From assembly GCA_031835245.1 (NCBI GenBank), contig JAVKOQ010000002.1:1-64000 (forward strand): DNA of 64,000 nucleotides. Direction: 5' to 3'. This document shows positions 49,244-59,841 of the stretch, piece after piece. The notes beneath the pieces were generated by a model that was given only the letters and a program-made list of their open reading frames with translations, had not been told where the DNA came from and ran no database searches. How positions within the stretch are numbered: position 1 is the stretch's first letter; each line of letters opens with the position of its first letter. This stretch comes from Balamuthia mandrillaris. Taxonomy: Eukaryota; Discosea; Longamoebia; Balamuthiidae. Made by a program: the position numbers and the translations under genes.

Positions 49244-49376
49244 ATTTATTCGGGACGTCATGAATTGAATCGTGCAGTTTTTGTGAACAAATAGAGAAAC
49301 TATCGTGCACAAGTCGTGAAGCAATTGCAATTAGCGAATAAATAAAAAGAAAAAGAAAAATAGAGCAAAAGTGGAG

Positions 49377-52316
49377 ATGGAGAAGAAGCGGAGGTCCACC
49401 ACCAGGGCTTCCGGCGGTGGCGGCGTCGGCTATGGCCTTCTTCAGGAGGAAGAAGGCTCCTCTTCCTCCAGCGCCCACGAGGTAGCGAACTTCTCCATGG
49501 ATGAGTTTGTTGGTGCGTTTTTTTTTCCCCCTCCACAAAATAACAAAATAACGTAGCAACGAAGAAAAACTAATCGTTTCATCGCTTCTCTGTCTTCCTT
49601 TTTTTTCTTCTTTCTTCTTATTCTTCTTCTTCTGCCTCATTCTACTTGCGTTTGTTTCTGTGTGTGTGTGTTTTTTTTTTAAAAAAAAAAACAGAGTTTC
49701 CCACAGAGCCATGTTGCAAAAATCCTCGCAGCTACCTCCAGAAACGGTACTGGGTGCCCGCCATCGTCATCGTGCTGGTCTGTCTGGTGGCCATCATCGC
49801 CATCGTCGCTCTGACCGCTCGGCAGGAGATCAACAAGACCAACAACAACGGCATCCCCCTGGAGAGCCGCATTTCGGCGGACAAGATCAAGGAGCATTTG
49901 AAGAAGCTGATGGAGATTGCTCGCAAGAACAATGGCAGTCGGTCCGTCTTGACGGGCTACAATTCCTCTGCTGAGTACTTTGCCGATGAGCTGCGACAGA
50001 TCACCAAACAACAAAACTATTTTGATGTAAGAGTACTTCTTTTTGTTGTTGTTAGCTCTCGAGTTCTCTTCTATTCTTCTTTGTCCTCTTTTTGTCTTCT
50101 GTCTTCTTCCATCTAATGCCACTGATCCTCGTTTGAATTATGCTCAAACAATAGATAGATTTTCAATACTTTGTGGTGCCTGTCTACACTCAGTTGGCCA
50201 CTCCTTCTCTCGCCCTTCTTTCTGCAGAACCTTCTTCCTCCACTTCCTTCTCATCATCATCTGGTTCGTCATCGTCATCGTCATCATATTCATCATCGAA
50301 TTCTTCATCCGATTCATCTTCCTCTTCAGCTTCTTCATCCGACTCATCTTCATCCTCTGGTTCTGATACGCTACTGCAATACCAGCCGGATGTGGACTTT
50401 ATACAACTGCGCTACGGAGGAAACGGCACTCACGACATGCAAAGAAGTCTTCGTAAAATCAACCGTAAAGGTTGCAGCCTGCAGGACTTCGAACAATTCG
50501 TGAAGGGCGACATTGCATTGATAGAGCATGCAGACACCAACGCCACGTAATCTCTCTTTCTCACCTCGCTCCATAATCTCTCTTCCTCTCCGTACTGATG
50601 AATTTCCATTTTGTAAAACAGTGGTACAGATGCTTGTGAAGAGGATGTAAAAGCTCTTAATGCACAGGAAAAAGGAGCATCGGGTGTAATCATCTATCAA
50701 ATGGAAGGTCAACCACTTTCCAACCCGAGAGCGCGCAAGACCGGGTGGCTGGAAGGTGATCCCTTGGTGACCATTCCTACATTTATGACGACTTACTCTG
50801 TGGGCAGCAGTTTGAACGCATTGCTTAATTTAGGTTTGTTTCTTCTTTTCTTGTTTCTTCTTTCTCCTTCTTCCTTCTCCTCTATCACCTCTCCTTTATT
50901 TGAAAGGCAAAAGGATGACACTCTCTCGGCTAATTAATTGGCAAACGCTCAACAACTTTATGGTTGTTGCGCCACTTTGTCAGCCTGTTTATACTCCTTC
51001 AAGAACACATTTTTGTCTGATTTCCTCCTTCCTTCTCTCTGTCTCTGTTTCTCTCTGTCTCTCTGCCTCTCTCCATTTTATAAAATTCCTTTCTAACAAA
51101 AAAAATCAAGGAAATGATGTAACTCTTCACATGAGCAGTCAAAGCAGCATAGAATTAACAACAACTTATAGTCTATTCTGTAGCACGAAAGATGGCAGCG
51201 ATAATGACCTTGTTATTGCTGGAGCCCATTTGGGTAACTTATCTGTCGATTTTTTGTTTTCTTTTTTTTCCAAATATTTGTATCTTTTTTCAAACAAAAA
51301 CATTCCGTATGCCTAATTGCTGTTTTGCAAATAGATTCGGTCCCTGAATCGGCTGGAATTAACGACAATGGCAGTGGTGCTGCTTCTCTTTTGGAGGTAA
51401 TATCTCTCTTCTGTCTTTCTTTCATTCTTCTCTTTTTTTTCTTTATTCTCCTCCCTGGTTAACGAAACATATTTTTTCAACAAACAAAAGATGGCAATCC
51501 AAATGGCAAGCATAAGACTTCAGCCCGTCAACAAAGTCCGTTTCGCATGGTGGGGCGCCGAGGAGCTCGGTCTATTGGGCGCTTATAACTATATAGCCGC
51601 TATACGCGATTCCTCTCCGCCCTCTTCTTCAACGAGTTCCTCCGCCAAAAATCCGATCCATGGCGATGACACCGACTTGGACAACATTGCTGTATATTTG
51701 AACTTTGATATGTTGGCCTCCCCCAATTTTATTCCTTTGGTAAGCGATGGCAGCACTGCTCCTGAGAAGGTGAACATGTTCTTCCTTTTACTTTTATTTC
51801 TCTTTTTTTTATCTTCTCTTTCTTTTCTTACTTTTTTCTTTTTGTTAACTTTGAAAAAATTAACTCACAGGTGAGAAATGGTTCCACAACCGTACAAAAC
51901 ATTCTTAGGGGATATCTGGACGACGAGGCCGACACCAAAGCAAAACTAACGCCGATGAGCAAGCCCTCCTCCGACTTTTATCCTTTTCTTATGAACAACA
52001 TCCCTGCTGGCTTTGTTACTTCTGGTTCGTTCTTGTTCCTCTCTATCTCCTCTTTATTCATTTTAGTTAACAAAATATTCTTCAACAAAAAAAAAACGAA
52101 ACGAAAAACAAAACAGGAGCATCGCAAGTAAAAGACGAAGCGGATCGCAAAAATTGGGGCGGCATTGCGGGAGCCGCTTTGGACCCGTGTTATCATCAGC
52201 GCTGCGACACCAATGAGAACATCCACAAGGACGTCCTCACGGACTTGGCCAAGGCCGGGGCGTACACGCTCTCCAAGCTAGCCACGCAGAACAACCTCAG
52301 GAACTACTTGAAGTAG
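49377..52316 (+). CDS. Membrane-anchored M28 family zinc aminopeptidase, 9 exons
   Basis: Exons 49377-49512, 49695-50026, 50155-50546, 50622-50833, 51111-51233, 51335-51396, 51491-51769, 51871-52024 and 52117-52316 sum to 1890 nt (629 residues). A cytosolic basic N-terminus precedes one span (VPAIVIVLVCLVAIIAIVAL), so the protein is type II with its catalytic part outside or in a lumen. A protease-associated segment (KGASGVIIYQMEG) precedes the peptidase core. Zinc ligands and catalytic residues are visible: His and Asp of AGAHLDSVPESAG, Asp of INDNGSGAASLLE, the Glu pair of WWGAEELGLLGAYNY, Asp of YLNFDMLASPN and the last His of CYHQRCDT. All are present, so it should be active. A 45-residue Ser/Asp-rich insert (exon 3) interrupts the region before the PA segment. 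It should trim N-terminal residues of peptides; the substrate is unknown. Confidence 0.93.
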
Positions 52317-52979
52317 TAGAGGCGAAAAAAAAAATAACACAAGATGTACTTAATTTTTTTTAAGTTTGTTGCCTTCTTGATTTTCTTTACTTTCAAGATT
52401 GGCTATTTATTCATGCTACGACGAATTAGGAAATGTCATCGGAAAGGTTTTACCAATAATGATTAAATGCCGACAATTTCATAAATTAGTGTCGACGAAA
52501 TATTCCTAAAAGGTAATTTATAGATGAAACTTCCGCTAATCGGTGTGAAAGCCAAGGAAAACTGGTGAAAAGTACAACAAGGAGAGCGGCCGCTGTGCAG
52601 CAACCGAACCTTCTCCCCTCCCAACATGTCTCCCTCTTTTTTTCTTTTGGGTTGCATGACTCTAAATGTGATCGTGTGCTCTGTTGGTGGCATATCCTCT
52701 CTCTCACAACGTACACACGCACGCACGCACGCACGCACACCTCAGCAAGCTCGTTCGCTTGAACGGCTACTTTTTAATTTTGTTGGCATTGGCTCTTCCC
52801 CCTTTGAGTGAACTGAACCCTGAGTGACCGCCTCCCACCCTCACTCCCAAAACAAACCACACAGCAGGTCTTTTTTTTGCTTCTTTGCTCCTCTTCTCTC
52901 TTTGTTTGTTTTTGTTCTTTTGGGTGTTTTCACCGCACCCACCACCCCTTATCATCTCCTTTTTTTTTGGTGACAAATA
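52317..52979. promoter_or_regulatory. Intergenic region upstream of the unknown helical protein gene
   Basis: A 663-bp interval between two plus-strand genes. GTCGAC lies at 52491-52496 (TTAGTGTCGACGAAAT), 20 bp after GCCGACAATTTCATAAATTAG, which resembles the XPC/oxygenase element GCCGACAATTTATTATT. A (CGCA)n-like run is at 52716-52740. No gene is seen. Confidence 0.5.
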
Positions 52980-55609
52980 ATGTGCACTCCCCAAAGACGC
53001 AAGGAACGAGAGATGGACGCCACTCCGCCAGAGTTTACGCTAGCGAGGGAGGGAGCTCCCATGGGACCTACCCCCGCGGACAAGCAGGGCAGGGCGGGTC
53101 CCCACCGGCCCGAGCAGTTCCGCCAGCCCTCGGAGACCATGGCGGGCGCCCCCAACACCCAGCACGACCCTCACGTCTGCATGAGCGACACCGAGGCCTC
53201 GTTTTGGGACAGCATCCTGGGGGACGTGGAGACGATCGAGGGGCTGTCGGAAACCTTCTCCGAGTCCCTGCAGGAGCAGCAGAAGATCAGGGAGCAGCCG
53301 GAGGAGTGTCCGCTGCCTCTGCCGCTGCCGCTGGAGGTGGTGCCTCTGCCCCACCAACACCACCACCACCGCCATCAGAGCCGTGCTCGCTCTCTTCCTC
53401 TTTCCGCTGAGAAACCAAGAACAGGCGGCGAGGCTGCCCACCCGTTCTACTCTTCCTCCAACTCCTCCTTCTCTTCCGTCTCCTCCTCTCCTCTTCCGTC
53501 GGTTCGCTCGCCCGAGGCAGTGGCTGTAGCAGATCGGATAGAAGCGGCCGCAGAGGAAATGAAGAGAAAACGAGGAAGAAAAAGAGGGAGAGAGGAAGCA
53601 ACGTCGATGGAAGACGGAATGCCGACAGGAACGATGACCACTGCTGGGAGCAAAGAACATGCCCTCCAAATCGTCACGAAGCTGCTCCACGAACCGCTCA
53701 AGTTGGAAGACGCATTGGAGGCTCTTGAGGAGTACGAAGACCTGCACCACGAGGAAGGAAGGACGGTGCTGCAAAAGTATCATGAGTTGAAGGCTCGGGT
53801 GCAAGAGAAGACCATGTGGAACTTGTGGAGGCATGACACGCACTTGGGGTTCTTTGAGGAGTTGTTGCAGATGCTCAAGTTTTATTTTACAAATTGGATG
53901 GCGTTGCCTTTGCCACCTGTTGCTTTGCTGCCAGAAGCTATACAGTACTCACTCTCTCTTTTTGTACTGCTTCTGCTTGCTTGCTTCTTCTTCTTTTTCT
54001 CTTTCTCTTTCTCTTTCTCTCTTTTCTGCCTTTTTCATTCTACTTTGCAACTAATGGAGGGAAACGACGCGGTCTATCCAAAGGTACTCTTTGTTACATG
54101 AAGAAGAAGACGGATGTGTCGATCACCTTCTCATGAAAGCGAGTTTGCGATTAGCTTTGGGCTTTGGTAAAGTATCTTTCTTTGTGTTTGTTTGGGTTTT
54201 CGCTCCATTTGCTGACAAAGACTCTTTCGGCTGCAGCATTTTTATTGTTGGACGAAAAGAGACAACATGTTGAGGAGGCTTTTTCTCACGTGTATCAGGC
54301 TCGAACATACCTCGGTCATCTCTTTGATCATACAGATTATAACGTGGCTCTCAACTTGCACGCGCTGGCATTCCTCAGCATTCTCTTGTAATGCATCCTG
54401 CTGTATTTCTTGTCTTTCTCTCCTTCTGCTTCAAATTTGTTTCTAACTTTCTGCAAAAGGATAAGAGACACAGAACGAGCCAGTTACTACTTAACATTAT
54501 GCGTGCGCATCTGCGACACTCTCCAGTTTAGCAACAGCAATGCCTTCTATGGTAGCGTCTACTGTCAAATGGTACACTTTCCTTGTCCTGAGGAACAGCT
54601 TTACAACATCATGGACCACGTGTCCAAAGCGCAGGAGGGCAGGCAACGGTTGATCATCATCCCGGAGGATTTGGTTAAAGGTAACCCAATCATGCCGGAA
54701 TATGTGTTTGACAAACGACAGCAGTTGGGCGTTACAATGTGTCTTCGTATCTTGACCAAAATCTTGTTAGCTCTGCGCGGTATCCACTTGCTCCACTCGT
54801 TCTCTCTCTTTCTCCCTCTCTTTCTCCCTCTCTTTCTCCGGTCTTCTTGTTCTATCCTTTCCTTTTTCTTCCTCAGATGGCTTCTGTCCATCTCTGCTTC
54901 TGTAAGTTTCCTTTTTGGACAAACCTAGCTCACCAGCATTTGAATAGTATTAAAACTCAAGGAGCATCTCTGCCCTGCCATGATGGCTCCCATTTTCGAC
55001 ACCATCTCTCGGCTGAACGAACTCTCCGATGATCCACATCTCCGCCCCGTTGAACTTATGATCAAAGCCTTCGTCTGCGCCGCTTCCGCTCACTGCAACT
55101 TTCTCCTCCAGCAACGAGCTGAGGCAGTCGCTTGGGGCAACCAGTTCTTGCAGTTAACCAGAAAGAAGGCCTACAAGTTTGTCATCTTCACGGCGAAGCC
55201 TACGATCGAATGGGTGTTGGAGGTGTTCTACTGTTGCGGCCACGAGAGCTTGTTGCTGTCGTTGCTGCATAGCGTTCATATGGACGCCACGCGGTTCATG
55301 GTGGTTAGACAGGCCAGGGACTACTATGAGAAGCTGTTAGGAAAGAGGAGAAACATAGCGCCGGTGGAGAGCGAGGAGGAGGAAGAGAGAATACAAAGAG
55401 AAGTAGAAGGAGCGGGGGTAAAGAAGAAACAGAGGAAGAAACAGGAGAAGAAAAAGAAGGCCTCGAAGAAGAAGAGCAAGAAGAAGGAGAACGAAAGGGA
55501 GAAAGGGAAAAAGCGGGAGGAGGACGGAGTGCAGCAGCCAGAAAGGAAGAAGAAGAGAGGAAGCCGAGCAAAACGAAGCAGAGAAGCTAGTGAGAACGAC
55601 GATGGCTGA
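52980..55609 (+). CDS. Unrecognised all-helical protein with lysine-rich C-terminal tail, 5 exons
   Basis: Exons 52980-53944, 54084-54166, 54237-54387, 54460-54779 and 54948-55609 sum to 2181 nt (726 residues; starting at 53013 would remove 11). The first 220 residues are low-complexity, with His, Pro and Ser runs and a basic KRKRGRKRGRE stretch. From residue 230 a long helical region follows without obvious gaps: HALQIVTKLLHEPLKLEDAL, HVYQARTYLGHLFDHTDY, YYLTLCVRICDTLQFSNS and QLGVTMCLRILTKILLAL. Its pattern of paired amphipathic helices resembles TPR proteins or the middle homology region of fungal zinc-cluster regulators, but no zinc cluster is present. The last 85 residues are Lys/Glu-rich and could act as a nuclear signal. 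I cannot assign a function. Confidence 0.7.
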
Positions 55610-56114
55610 AGATGAGAGATTTATGTGTGTGTACTCTTTTGTTGACAATACCATAACCACTGTAGATACTTTGTTGGCAAAAACAACACGTTCATTATCT
55701 CTTGAATGAAGGCACGTGGTATTATACAAAAGCAACGAGGGAAGACCAACGAAAAATAGGAGATATTAATCATGACGACATGGAAGATTTCCAATGACGA
55801 CACGAATGAATAATTTCGTTGCCCCGCATAAGAGGAACGACCATGGTGAGCACCACGTCTGGCGGGGGCGGGTCTTCCCACGCTGGACATATCCTTTCGA
55901 GGTTTGCCCCGCCTTCATTTACCGTATCCATTTTTCGCCTTTTTCCGAATATTTTTTTATTGTCAATTTTTTCTTTCTCTCTTTTTCTCTCTTTTTCTCT
56001 TCTTTGGTAGAAAAAGACGAGGAGGAGGAGGAGCACCTTAGCAAGCAAGCAAGCAGAGCAGGCCAAACGCAAAGGGGGAAAAGGGGGACGAACGAAACAA
56101 AAAACCGGAAAACG
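55610..56114. promoter_or_regulatory. Intergenic region upstream of the LITAF gene
   Basis: A 505-bp interval between plus-strand genes. It contains CATGACGACATGG (about 55771) and AATGACGACACGAATGAATAATTTC (about 55793), reverse-oriented relatives of the TGTCGTCATGAAT element. A frame on plus from 55794 that passes through this region into LITAF is interrupted in style and looks like leader sequence. Confidence 0.45.
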
Positions 56115-56861
56115 ATGGACTACTCGCAGCAACCACCACAGCAAGACGCCCAGCCTTTGCTCTACCAGCAACAGCAGCCGCCCCAACAGCAGGGAGGCTA
56201 TCCCCCTCAAGCCCCTCCCGCTGGCTTCTACCAGGGTCCCCCCGCCGCTGTCACCATCAACAAACGATTCAACGAGCTGTACGTTTTTTTTTTTTGAACC
56301 TCCTCTTCCCTTTTTATTTTTTCTTCTTCTTTTTCAAGAGACTCCAAACCTTTTGATGAAGAAGAGGGCTTTTGTTCTTGTTCCCCCTTCCCCCTTCCTC
56401 AGCTCTTTTTTTTTTTGCATCGACTCATCCGAAAACGTTTTTCATCTTTCCCCCCCCTTTTTTTTTCTTCTTCCTTTCCTTTTGTCCTCTTGGTAGCCCC
56501 GAGATGCACGTTTGTCAATGGTGCGGAACTCAAGGCGTGACCAACACGGAGAACGTTCCCGGACTCATCACCTATGCCTCTGCTGGCGTGATCTGTCTTG
56601 TGGGAGGCTGGTTGGGCTGCTTCCTCATCCCCTTCTGCATTGACTCCTGCCAGGATGTTGAGGTACCTCTTTTTTTAAAAAAAATTCCTCCCTTCCTCTG
56701 TCCTTCCTTCTTTGTTTCTCTTCTTTGCTTCTCTTTCTCTTTTACCCACTTTTTATGCAAGCAAAGACTAACGAGTTATTGCTATTCTCTTCTTTGTTTG
56801 CTTTCTACAGCACTTCTGTCCTTCCTGCAGGCAGCTTGTCGGCAAGTACCAACGTTTGTAA
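56115..56861 (+). CDS. LITAF-domain membrane-associated zinc protein, 3 exons
   Basis: Exons 56115-56278, 56497-56662 and 56811-56861 sum to 381 nt (126 residues). The N-terminus is Gln/Pro/Tyr-rich (QPPQQDAQPLLYQQQQPP), with PPAGFYQGPP like the PPxY-containing leaders of LITAF/CDIP1 proteins. The LITAF domain follows: HVCQWCGTQGVTNTE gives the first CxxC knuckle, YASAGVICLVGGWLGCFLIP is the membrane-inserting hydrophobic centre, and HFCPSCRQLVGKYQRL gives the second, HxCPxC. All four zinc-binding cysteines are present. Family members sit on the cytosolic face of late endosomes and lysosomes and help sort membrane proteins. The short length and intact motif suggest a complete gene. Confidence 0.92.
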
Positions 56862-57240
56862 AACTCTTCTTCCTACATACCTGCATGAAAGAAGTTCTCT
56901 TTATCACCATTCTTCCTGTCCCTTTCTTTCTTTCTTCTATTCTTTCCCCTCTCTTTCTCTCTGAGAAAGAAAGGAAAGTGGAAGAAGGCAGAAGGATCAG
57001 CCAAAGAATTAACAAACAGCCTTGCACCAAAACGCCTTTTCACCACCACAACACTCTTGTGTTTGTCTTAACTTATTATATCCATTCTTCTCTTCTTGCT
57101 TCCTCAATCCCCCTTATGCCCGCATCACTTTCTTCTTTTCTTTTTGTCGTTTTAGTTTCTTGCGGCATCACCGCCGAAAGAAGCACCTAAACCAGTGCGA
57201 AGGCATACCTTTACAGAGGAGTGGTTTGAACATCACAACC
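56862..57240. other. Intergenic region between LITAF and the 5S rRNA gene
   Basis: This 379-bp region holds the LITAF 3' end. Open frames on both strands are T/C-rich translations with no domain. I see no gene or element. Confidence 0.5.
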
Positions 57241-57271
57241 GGCCATACTGTGAGAAAGTGAGCACACTGTC
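57241..57271 (+). pseudogene. Truncated 5S-like 5' fragment just before the 5S gene
   Basis: The sequence GGCCATACTGTGAGAAAG at 57241 copies GGCCATACTGCGGAGAAAG of the 5S gene, which begins at 57278, 37 bp downstream. The following bases (GTCGGAT) also resemble GTCCGAT of 5S. It lacks the internal promoter and so should be silent. Confidence 0.5.
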
Positions 57272-57389
57272 GGATACGGCCATACTGCGGAGAAAGCACC
57301 GCTTCCCGTCCGATCAGCGAAGTTAAGCTCCGCCAGGCGATGTTAGTACTGGGGTGGGTGACCACCCGGGAATCCATCGTGCTGTATCC
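57272..57389 (+). rRNA. 5S ribosomal RNA
   Basis: The 118-nt stretch from GGATACGGCCATACTGCG to GTGCTGTATCC has the full 5S pattern. The 5' and 3' ends pair (GGATAC with GTATCC). The conserved loop CCGATCAGCGAAGTTAAGC contains box A of the internal RNA polymerase III promoter. The box C region GTACTGGGGTGGGTGACCACC and GGGAATCC follow. A run of 11 T residues right after the 3' end is the expected terminator. This single copy lies between protein genes, so at least this 5S gene is unlinked to a large rDNA unit. Confidence 0.97.
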
Positions 57390-57400
57390 TTTTTTTTTTT
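57390..57400 (+). terminator. RNA polymerase III terminator of the 5S gene
   Basis: An uninterrupted run of 11 T follows the 5S 3' end directly, which is the standard polymerase III stop signal. Confidence 0.9.
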
Positions 57401-58076
57401 GGGAGTTGCTGTGGTGTTGTTGTTGCAACTTCTCCACTTTTTTCAACCCTTCTCTTCTCCATGAAGAGGAAAAACAACTGCCTGTCAAGAGAAAAAGCAA
57501 GATTGAAGGAATGTTCCACGCAGCCATGGAAAAGCTTTATCACCACTTGTATTTCGCTGCATTCTTCATGCTCAAAGTGAACACTTGCGTCTCCTGCACC
57601 GGGTGATTGATTGATATATATCACCTTGTTTCCTTAACATATTCTTGTTCGTTTACTGAAACGGACCCTTCCCTCTATTACTAGCAGTGCCTCTAAAGTC
57701 CGCAAAGCTGGTTCCCACAGGGAGAAGAAAGAACACTTGTTACTACTTAATGATTCTTTCAAGTCCAAAGTTGGTTTTCTAACAACATTTCTTCATGAAA
57801 CGAGAGAGAGAGAGAGAGAGCAAAATAGAAATGGAGAATAAGAAATAGAAAATAAAAAGTTTTCTTTCTTTGCTGAACTAAGTAAGACACAGGCCACTCA
57901 AATAGATATACATGCAAACATTCTTCCATAACAAAAACGAAATAAATAAAAAACGAATGATAAGGTTTCTTCTGTTGGCCTAGCGGCGGCAGACAGGATG
58001 CCTTCCACGAGGTACGTGGCCATTGGCACCAAAGGCACCAGCGCACACGTAGAAGGTGAGCAATAATCGAGAAAAA
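57401..58076. other. Region between the 5S gene and the CDC20 3' end
   Basis: The 676 bp contain a plus frame (57340-57606) that begins inside 5S and ends EKLYHHLYFAAFF; it has no domain and no good start. AG runs lie at 57803-57820. A minus frame 57759-58046 is hydrophobic and weak. I see no supported gene. Confidence 0.4.
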
Positions 58077-58350
58077 TCAGTTAGAGCCTACACTACTAAA
58101 ATAGAACGATAGAAAAAGAGAGGGTAACGAACCGAGGAGAAAAACGGTCTCCTCCGCAGGAGTACAGTCGGAGAGGAACATGGAACGGGCGGTGCCAAAA
58201 GCACACAAAGAAGCTGCCAGATGAGAGAAGCTTGTTGCCGATGTTGTCGTCCCGCAGTTCCTTCCTAGGAACGGGTCGTTGAGAGGGAGATCCAACTCTT
58301 GCTCAATGTAAGGAGGAGACGGTGGTCTTATTTTGTGTTGTGCCTCATCT
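58077..58350 (-). other. Possible alternative 3' exons of CDC20
   Basis: Just downstream of CDC20 an open stretch (58133-58350, then 58077-58087) can be spliced in frame: donor AG|GTAAGT overlapping the CDC20 stop, acceptor TTTCATCAG before 58350, and a second small intron 58088-58132 whose removal keeps the frame. Summed with CDC20 this gives 1662 nt (553 residues). The added peptide (IEQELDLPLNDPFLGRN) has normal complexity. It could instead be chance or untranslated sequence. Confidence 0.4.
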
Positions 58351-58404
58351 CTGATGAAAGGCGAACACGTACATACAAGTTAGTTACAACACAAAGAGGA
58401 ATAC

Positions 58405-59841
58405 TTACCTGATCTGCATGTTCCTCACGCGAATGCTGTTAGTCGAAGAGCTCGAGCATCCATCCTTGCCGGTCAACGCCGAGGCCTTGACCGCTCCGTT
58501 CTTCTCGGTCGCGGTGGTAGACTTGGCGGGCCATACCTTCCAAAACTTGAGTCGCTCATCCGCACCAGCGGAGACGACGGTCTCACCATCGGGGCTCATG
58601 GCCATGTGGAGAACTCGTTGGGTGTGCCCACGGAGCTCGGTGACCTTGACCAACGAAGGATACTTCCAGACCGTCAATTGGTTCTCCGAGAAGCCGTGAG
58701 AAGAGACCAGCTCGCGGTGGGTCTTGCTCCAAACCAAGGAACAGACCTGAGAGTGGGTGTCCACCGAGTTCAGCAAGGTGCCAGTCTTGGTGTTCCAGAA
58801 CTTGATGCAGCGGTCAGTGGTGCCTCCGCCCGTGGCCAAGAGGTTGTACTGGAAGGGGCACCAGGCCACAGCCTTAACTGCAGCCATGTGATCGTCAAAG
58901 GTGAAGCGAGGCTCGTTAGGATTGCCAGTGGAGGAAGAGGAGAAGGGCTCCCAGATGTTGAGCAAGTTGTCATTGCCGCCGGAAGCCAACTGGCTGCCGT
59001 CCTTGCTCCACTGCAAACCGCAGACCTCCTGGGTGTGTCCCTGCAAGACCGACACGCGGTGTTGAGCCTGACGGACGTCGCTGTTGAAGATCATGCCAGA
59101 GCGAGAGCCAGTGGAGAGGATGCTTTGGTTCCAAGACATGGAGCCAACGCGCGCCTCGTGGCCTTTCAAAGTCCTCAACTTAACGCCATGGTTGACGTCC
59201 CAGAGCTGAACCTGAGCGTCCTCCGTGCCAACGGCGAGGGCGTTGCCATCCATAGTCCAGGAGAGGGAGGTGACAATGTTGGAGGGGTTCTCTTCGTCAA
59301 GGGTCATCAGCTCGGTGATCTCGCTGGTGGTGGCGTTCCAGAGGTAGATAGACTGGCTGAGAGCAATGGCCAGGACGTTGGTGGAGCTCCAGTCCAAGAG
59401 GTTGAGGTAGTAGTTGTCGACCAGGTTGGGGGCGTCCAACACGCGTTCAGGGGCGGAGGGGATGGCTCGTTCCTTGCGGGAGACGCGGGGGTGCAGCTGA
59501 GAGTCCATCTTGTTCTGGCTGTAGAGGATGCGGAGGCGGTTCTCGTAGGTGTCGCTGGGGGCAGGGGCCTTGTGCTTGAAGGCCAGGACCTTGCTACCAC
59601 TCATCATGGACTTGGCGGAGGAGCTGTCAAAGAGGGACTTGGCCAGGGACTCCTTGTACAGCTCTTTGGAGGGGCTCTGTAGGAGAACGTTGGGGTTAGT
59701 GTTTTCAGAGGAGGAGGTGAGGTTAAAGTTAGCAATGTCCATGTCCATAGCCTTGCGGCTAGGAATGAACCGATCTCCAGGATCGTTTCTATTCTTCTTG
59801 GGGGTAGCAAAGCTCTTCTTGGGAGTGGAGTAGCCCTTCAT
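58405..59841 (-). CDS. CDC20: CDC20/Fizzy activator of the anaphase-promoting complex
   Basis: CDC20 binds substrates and turns on APC/C at metaphase. The 478-residue frame is intronless up to its stop. The N-terminus has the C-box DRFIPSRKAMD that docks on APC/C. SRKERAIPSAPERVLDAP leads into the WD40 propeller: NYYLNLLDWSSTNVLAIAL, VTSLSWTMDGNALAVGTED, LKGHEARVGSMSWN, LQGHTQEVCGLQWSKDG, VAWCPFQYNLLATGGG and LRGHTQRVLHMAMSPDG. The sequence is closer to CDC20 than CDH1. The last residues, NMQIR, give the C-terminal Ile-Arg tail that binds APC3. The stop codon overlaps a perfect splice donor (AGG-TAA-GT). The promoter side carries two GTCGAC elements about 275-300 bp upstream. The start at 59841 gives MKGYSTPKKS. 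Confidence 0.95.
   Translation of the reverse strand: MKGYSTPKKSFATPKKNRNDPGDRFIPSRKAMDMDIANFNLTSSSENTNPNVLLQSPSKELYKESLAKSLFDSSSAKSMMSGSKVLAFKHKAPAPSDTYENRLRILYSQNKMDSQLHPRVSRKERAIPSAPERVLDAPNLVDNYYLNLLDWSSTNVLAIALSQSIYLWNATTSEITELMTLDEENPSNIVTSLSWTMDGNALAVGTEDAQVQLWDVNHGVKLRTLKGHEARVGSMSWNQSILSTGSRSGMIFNSDVRQAQHRVSVLQGHTQEVCGLQWSKDGSQLASGGNDNLLNIWEPFSSSSTGNPNEPRFTFDDHMAAVKAVAWCPFQYNLLATGGGTTDRCIKFWNTKTGTLLNSVDTHSQVCSLVWSKTHRELVSSHGFSENQLTVWKYPSLVKVTELRGHTQRVLHMAMSPDGETVVSAGADERLKFWKVWPAKSTTATEKNGAVKASALTGKDGCSSSSTNSIRVRNMQIR

Noticed and set aside
58606-59682. 358-codon plus-strand open frame
   Set aside because: Antisense to CDC20. The opposite frame is open because of codon bias; composition is Val/Gly/Leu-rich and unlike any domain.
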